32,662 nt of DNA, from positions 2,139 to 34,800 of the forward strand of contig MFUJ01000021.1 in assembly GCA_001785675.1 (NCBI GenBank), read 5' to 3'. The position numbers were made by a program, and so were the translations under genes. Positions 29,523 through 32,662 of this stretch are shown here, piece after piece; the stretch's first letter is position 1, and every line of letters begins with the position of its first letter. The DNA comes from Candidatus Nomurabacteria bacterium RIFCSPHIGHO2_12_FULL_37_29. Its GTDB lineage: Bacteria > Patescibacteriota > Minisyncoccia > Phycocordibacterales > UBA9973. The notes beneath the pieces were generated by a model. It made no database searches. It saw only the letters and a program-made list of their open reading frames with translations, and was not told the DNA's origin.

Positions 29523-30065
29523 ATGCATGAAATTGAAACGAAAGTTTTAGAGGTGGATAAAGAAGAAATTAAACGGAAACTAAATTTACTAGGCGCGAAA
29601 GAAATTCAAAATACTCGATTAATCGTAGATTGGTATGGACCCAAAGGTTTAACTCATGATGGTGATGACCCTTGGTATTTAAGAATTCGCACAACATCAG
29701 ACGGGAAAAATGAAGTGAGCTATAAGTCACTGCCCCAAATAACAGGCAATACTCGACATTCTGATGAAATTAATTTAAATATTAGCGACGCCCTAACGCT
29801 AGGAAAACTTTTTGAAAATATTGGAATGGAAAATTATGCTCATCAAGAGAAAGACAGAATATCTTTTATATTGAAAGATTGGAATTTTGACCTAGATCAA
29901 TATCCTGGCATGCCAGCGTATCTAGAAATCGAAGGTAAGAGTCACGAACATGTGCAGGAAGCAATAAAATTGTTGAATTTAGAGAACCATAAAAGCATTG
30001 GTGAAGGAGAAAGGGTGTTAATTAAAAAAGAATATAGATTAGACTGGTGTAATATGTATTTTTAG
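29523..30065 (+). CDS. CYTH-domain protein, second intact copy
   Basis: 180 residues. EIETK (3-7) is the ExExK signature. WYLRIRTT, EVSYKS, DEINLNI and a late FDLDQYPGMPAYLEIEGKSH fit the CYTH beta-tunnel, where the Y-L-E-I-E strand carries metal-binding acids. It is quite unlike the 28655 copy outside the motifs, but its C-terminus resembles the remnant at 27802. It probably hydrolyses a triphosphate; the substrate is unknown. Confidence 0.78.
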   Translation: MHEIETKVLEVDKEEIKRKLNLLGAKEIQNTRLIVDWYGPKGLTHDGDDPWYLRIRTTSDGKNEVSYKSLPQITGNTRHSDEINLNISDALTLGKLFENIGMENYAHQEKDRISFILKDWNFDLDQYPGMPAYLEIEGKSHEHVQEAIKLLNLENHKSIGEGERVLIKKEYRLDWCNMYF

Positions 30066-30157
30066 GAAAATTCCATGTCTTAAACTTGTTTTTATTTAAA
30101 ATTTGTGTTTTTTTATAAAACTTGTTGCGAAAATTTTTAAAGAGAGTACAGTTAAAG
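30066..30157 (+). other. AT-rich intergenic stretch with promoter for a structured RNA
   Basis: No gene is seen in this A/T-rich stretch. TTGCGA (30125-30130), 16 bp and TACAGT (30147-30152) form a plausible promoter whose start (about 30158-30160) is the first base of the long hairpin that follows. Confidence 0.45.
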
Positions 30158-30317
30158 TAGGGTTATTTCCGATTATTACCTAGAACACTAATTTATGGGA
30201 GTCTCGATCGAGTATGGCCTTGGCTACACACGTCTGACACCCACCTAGCCTTGAGCTATGGTAATACATCAGAAATAGTCCTAAGAAGAACTCTCCACCC
30301 TCGGGCGGGGAATTTTT
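30158..30317 (+). ncRNA. Candidate structured RNA, about 160 nt, one long imperfect hairpin
   Basis: Left arm 30158-30183 pairs with right arm 30256-30283 over about 25 positions, with one mismatch, two bulges and two wobble pairs. Inside, GGCTA (30222-30226) pairs with TAGCC (30246-30250), and the 5' side holds the palindrome CTCGATCGAG. After the main hairpin comes a terminator: CTCC-a-CC with GG-c-GGGGA (30292-30311), then T5 (30313-30317). With the promoter at 30125-30152 this is a full transcription unit. A long closing stem, asymmetric bubble and end stem are reminiscent of 6S RNA, but no conserved 6S bases were identified. Open frames across it on either strand lack protein character. 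Confidence 0.55.
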
Positions 30318-30336
30318 CTTAAGGGGTGATTTACTA

Positions 30337-30342
30337 TATAAT
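30337..30342 (+). promoter_or_regulatory. -10 box of leaderless membrane protein gene
   Basis: A perfect TATAAT 6 nt before ATG 30349, directly after the terminator of the candidate RNA. Confidence 0.6.
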
Positions 30343-30348
30343 ACAAGA

Positions 30349-30768
30349 ATGGACAGGAAAAAGTTTTTCAAACGCATCGTATATCTCATCTTTTTCATTT
30401 TTATAGTTCATTTCTTTGCAAATAAATTCTACTGGTATTCTTCTATTTGGTATTTTGACATAATTATGCATTTTCTGGGCGGACTTTGGGTCGGGCTTTT
30501 TTTTATATGGTTTTCCAGTGAGAGCCTTAGACTGTCATTAGCATTTAAAGCTCTTACTCTGGTAATTTTTAAAATATTACTTTTTGTGTTTGTCGTGGGT
30601 TTTGGTTGGGAGGTGTTTGAATTTTTATTTAATAATTACATCGCTCAAAACCCTTTTGACTTCTTAGATTCAACTTCAGATATTTTTTTTGACCTTGTCG
30701 GTGGAATCGTGGCTATTTTGTTTTTTCTAAAGAAAACTATGTTAAGTAATGAAAATAAGGTAAAATAG
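30349..30768 (+). CDS. Small polytopic membrane protein, DUF2238/YjdF-like
   Basis: 139 residues with four or five membrane segments. WYFDIIMHFLGGLWVG (Asp and His in a membrane segment), FGWEVFEF and DSTSDIFFDLVGGIVA form the D...H...G, W-E and D-x-x-x-D...G-G pattern seen in YjdF-type proteins. The conserved acidic and His residues within the membrane suggest metal or lipid-head-group chemistry, but the function is unknown. Its TAG overlaps the possible -10 of the next gene. Confidence 0.65.
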   Translation: MDRKKFFKRIVYLIFFIFIVHFFANKFYWYSSIWYFDIIMHFLGGLWVGLFFIWFSSESLRLSLAFKALTLVIFKILLFVFVVGFGWEVFEFLFNNYIAQNPFDFLDSTSDIFFDLVGGIVAILFFLKKTMLSNENKVK

Positions 30769-30772
30769 GTAA

Positions 30773-32137
30773 ATGGAAAAGATTGCCAAGATAACATTCT
30801 GCGGTGGAACTGGTTCCGTGACAGGAGCCAATTTCTTACTTGAAATTGAAGGTAAAAAAATCTTAATTGATTGTGGACTTACCCAAGGAATGAAATTAGT
30901 TGATGATATAAACTGGGATCCTTTTCCTTACAATGCACAGGAAATAGACTTACTTTTTATCACTCATGCTCACGTTGATCACTTGGGCCGTGTGCCGAAA
31001 CTTCTCCACGAAGGATTCCGTGGAAAAATTTATTCCACCAAACCCACCAAAGCTCTAGCTCTACCGATGCTTGAAGATACTGCGGGGATACTATCTAAAA
31101 ACACTGATTTGGATTTAGGCAAAATCTATACATCCGAAAATATAAAAACTACACTCTCGCTCTGGGAAGGTTTTGAATATCATCAGACTTTTAAAATCAC
31201 TGACAATTTAGAAATGTTTTTTCTGAATGCCGGACATATACTGGGTTCAGCCATGGTTTTATTTATTTACAATGGCAAGAAAATTCTTTTTACTGGAGAT
31301 TTGGGCAATAGTCCTTCTTTAATTCTTCCTGATCCTGAAAGAGTTACTGATGTGGATTATTTAATAATGGAATCTGTTTATGGTGATAGAAATCATGAAG
31401 GGAGAGACGTTCGCAGGAAATTTCTGGAGGAAACGATTGAAAATAATTATAAAAGAAAAGGCACACTTATCATACCTACATTTTCTCTGGAGCGTTCACA
31501 GGAACTTCTCTTTGAGCTTGATGCTTTAGTAGAAAATAATCGTATACCAACGATGCCTATTTTCCTTGATTCACCGCTTGCTATTCGCTTAACCGAAATT
31601 TTTAAACAATATAAAAATTATTTCAATACCGAGGCGCAAAAAGCAATGTCCAATGATAAATATTTATTTAATTTTTCAGGACTTCACAATACACTAAAGT
31701 CAGAAGAATCAAAACTGATTGCTACTGTGCCAAATCCAAAAATAGTTATTGCCGGTTCAGGAATGTCCACTGGCGGGCGTGTAGTACACCATGAAAGGCA
31801 TTACTTGCCAGATTCGAACAACACTTTATTACTAACAGGATATCAATCTATAGGTACCCCTGGGCGTCTGATTCAAGAAGGAGTAAAAACAGTACGTATT
31901 TCAGGAGAGGATGTAGTGGTTCGAGCACACATTGTGACAATCACGGGATATTCAGGACACAAAGATTCAGATAGCTTGCTTAGTTTTGTTGAAGACACGC
32001 AAGATACAATCAAGAAAATTTTTGTAGTTATGGGTGAACCGAAGTCCGCGATGTTTTTAGTGCAGAAAATTAGAGATAATTTGGGTCTTGACGCTTTTGC
32101 TCCTGAGCAGGGAAGTAGTGTTTTACTTGTTTGTTAG
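30773..32137 (+). CDS. Metallo-beta-lactamase/beta-CASP ribonuclease family protein
   Basis: 454 residues. Metal motif HAHVDH (65-70), AGHILGSA (third His), TGDLG (Asp), ESVYGDR (beta-CASP motif A acid) and GYSGHKD (late His) occur in order, with STGGRVVHH between them. This is the YSH1/CPSF-73-like bacterial group that cleaves RNA. It has no KH domain and is shorter than RNase J. Likely role: RNA maturation or decay. It lies 4 nt after the membrane gene; TAAAAT (30761-30766), 6 nt before its ATG, could make a separate leaderless mRNA. Confidence 0.88.
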   Translation: MEKIAKITFCGGTGSVTGANFLLEIEGKKILIDCGLTQGMKLVDDINWDPFPYNAQEIDLLFITHAHVDHLGRVPKLLHEGFRGKIYSTKPTKALALPMLEDTAGILSKNTDLDLGKIYTSENIKTTLSLWEGFEYHQTFKITDNLEMFFLNAGHILGSAMVLFIYNGKKILFTGDLGNSPSLILPDPERVTDVDYLIMESVYGDRNHEGRDVRRKFLEETIENNYKRKGTLIIPTFSLERSQELLFELDALVENNRIPTMPIFLDSPLAIRLTEIFKQYKNYFNTEAQKAMSNDKYLFNFSGLHNTLKSEESKLIATVPNPKIVIAGSGMSTGGRVVHHERHYLPDSNNTLLLTGYQSIGTPGRLIQEGVKTVRISGEDVVVRAHIVTITGYSGHKDSDSLLSFVEDTQDTIKKIFVVMGEPKSAMFLVQKIRDNLGLDAFAPEQGSSVLLVC

Positions 32138-32154
32138 TTGCTAGTAAGTATAAT
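32127..32154 (+). promoter_or_regulatory. Promoter of leaderless LOG-like gene
   Basis: TTGTTT (32127-32132), 16 bp, perfect TATAAT (32149-32154), then 6 nt to ATG 32161. Confidence 0.65.
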
Positions 32155-32160
32155 AAGTTT

Positions 32161-32662
32161 ATGGATTCTTCATTAAATTTTCTTAATAAACACGGACATG
32201 GTCAAATAAAAATCGGTGTATCGGGCGCGGCTGAGACCGGTCATTGCGGAGTAGATGCGTTAGAAAAAGCTAAAGAGCTTGGACGGGCAATCGCTCGTCA
32301 AGGAGCCATACTAGTCACAGGGGCAACAACAGGATTTCCGTTTTGGGTCGCTATGGGAGTTAAAGAAATTGGAGGAATATCTCTTGGCTTTTCTCCAGCG
32401 GCGTCCGAAAAGGAACATGTAGAAGTCTATAAACTTCCGCTTGATTATATGGATTTGATAATTTATACCGGTTTTGGTTACCCAGGGCGCGATTTATTAC
32501 TGACTCGCGCTGTTGATGCTGTAATATGTGGTTGCGGACGGGTTGGCACCATTCATGAATTCACTGTTGCCTTCGAAGACAATAAGCCCATTGGTATTTT
32601 TGAAGGACCGTGGGAAACGGATTCTGAATTAGAAGAAATTTTGGCAAAATCACACCGTCCTT
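32161..32662 (+). CDS. LOG/SLOG-family (Rossmann) protein, 3' truncated by window end
   Basis: 167 residues, still open at the last base. IKIGVSGAAETGHCG opens a Rossmann-like fold; LVTGATTGFPFWVAMGVKE and GCGRVGTIHEFTVAFEDNKP are the two blocks characteristic of the SLOG superfamily (possible lysine decarboxylase, TIGR00725-like). Family members bind nucleotides or nucleotide-derived ligands. The second block has G-x-x-G-T-x-x-E, the phosphoribohydrolase-like motif, with Val in place of Gly. The substrate cannot be told. Confidence 0.75.
   Translation, partial: MDSSLNFLNKHGHGQIKIGVSGAAETGHCGVDALEKAKELGRAIARQGAILVTGATTGFPFWVAMGVKEIGGISLGFSPAASEKEHVEVYKLPLDYMDLIIYTGFGYPGRDLLLTRAVDAVICGCGRVGTIHEFTVAFEDNKPIGIFEGPWETDSELEEILAKSHRP

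Noticed and set aside
30180-30398. Minus-strand ORF of 72 codons
   Set aside because: It runs through the candidate structured RNA, its terminator and the start of the membrane gene, has no protein-like pattern and no promoter.
1-32662. TGA recoded as glycine (Gracilibacteria/SR1 code)
   Set aside because: Conserved genes read through without internal TGA, and TGA ends pyrE at the expected place.
1-32662. CRISPR arrays, insertion sequences or prophage genes
   Set aside because: No regularly spaced direct repeats, transposase-like proteins or phage genes were found.

Overview
The window looks like a chromosome segment of a Patescibacteria/CPR bacterium, most likely a Parcubacteria-type lineage, with AT-rich DNA. 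The case rests on three things. The ribosomal protein clusters are compact and lack the uL30 gene between rpsE and rplO, an absence known across CPR. Several ribosomal proteins are shortened or carry unusual extensions. TGA is used as a stop (for example in pyrE), so the TGA-to-glycine code of Gracilibacteria and Absconditabacteria does not apply. No tRNA, rRNA, CRISPR array, insertion sequence or prophage gene was found.

Layout. 1-3161: the end of an inositol monophosphatase-family gene, a DEAD-box helicase, an unknown protein, rpmB on the minus strand and an M50 membrane protease. 3162-6324: a str operon, rpsL-rpsG-fusA, without tuf. 6337-8832: pyrD-pyrE-pyrF, the last three steps of UMP synthesis. 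8930-9361: a membrane-anchored surface protein. 9423-13737: tuf-rpsJ-rplC-rplD-rplW-rplB, closed by a terminator. 13738-14418: an unusual break in the S10 cluster with a 37-codon arginine-rich ORF in a hairpin-rich transcript, a second small-RNA-like unit, and a separate rpsS promoter. 14419-21931: rpsS-rplV-rpsC-rplP-rpmC-rpsQ-rplN-rplX-rplE, then rpsN-rpsH-rplF-rplR-rpsE-rplO-secY. 21928-24090: a divergent pair of adenylate kinase-type genes, then map. 24210-27801: a large FtsK/HerA/VirD4-type ATPase and a polytopic membrane protein. 27802-30065: nucleoside diphosphate kinase among three CYTH-domain loci, one of them a headless remnant. 30066-32662: a probable structured RNA gene, a small membrane protein, a beta-CASP nuclease and the start of a LOG-type protein.

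Two transcription patterns recur. At least seven genes have a -10 hexamer ending 6-8 nt before the start codon, which predicts leaderless mRNAs; a minus-strand kinase gene is a looser case at 9 nt. The rpsL, tuf and rpsS promoters are instead followed, at the predicted transcription start, by a 6-bp hairpin and a U-rich run interrupted by one G. Translation operons and single genes therefore seem to use different 5' end designs.

The strongest candidates for undescribed biology are the noncoding units at 13817-14258 and 30125-30317, the shared 5' hairpin leader, and a palindromic element in or near ribosomal protein genes. All RNA and promoter calls come from reading the sequence by eye; no folding energy, homology search or expression data was available.
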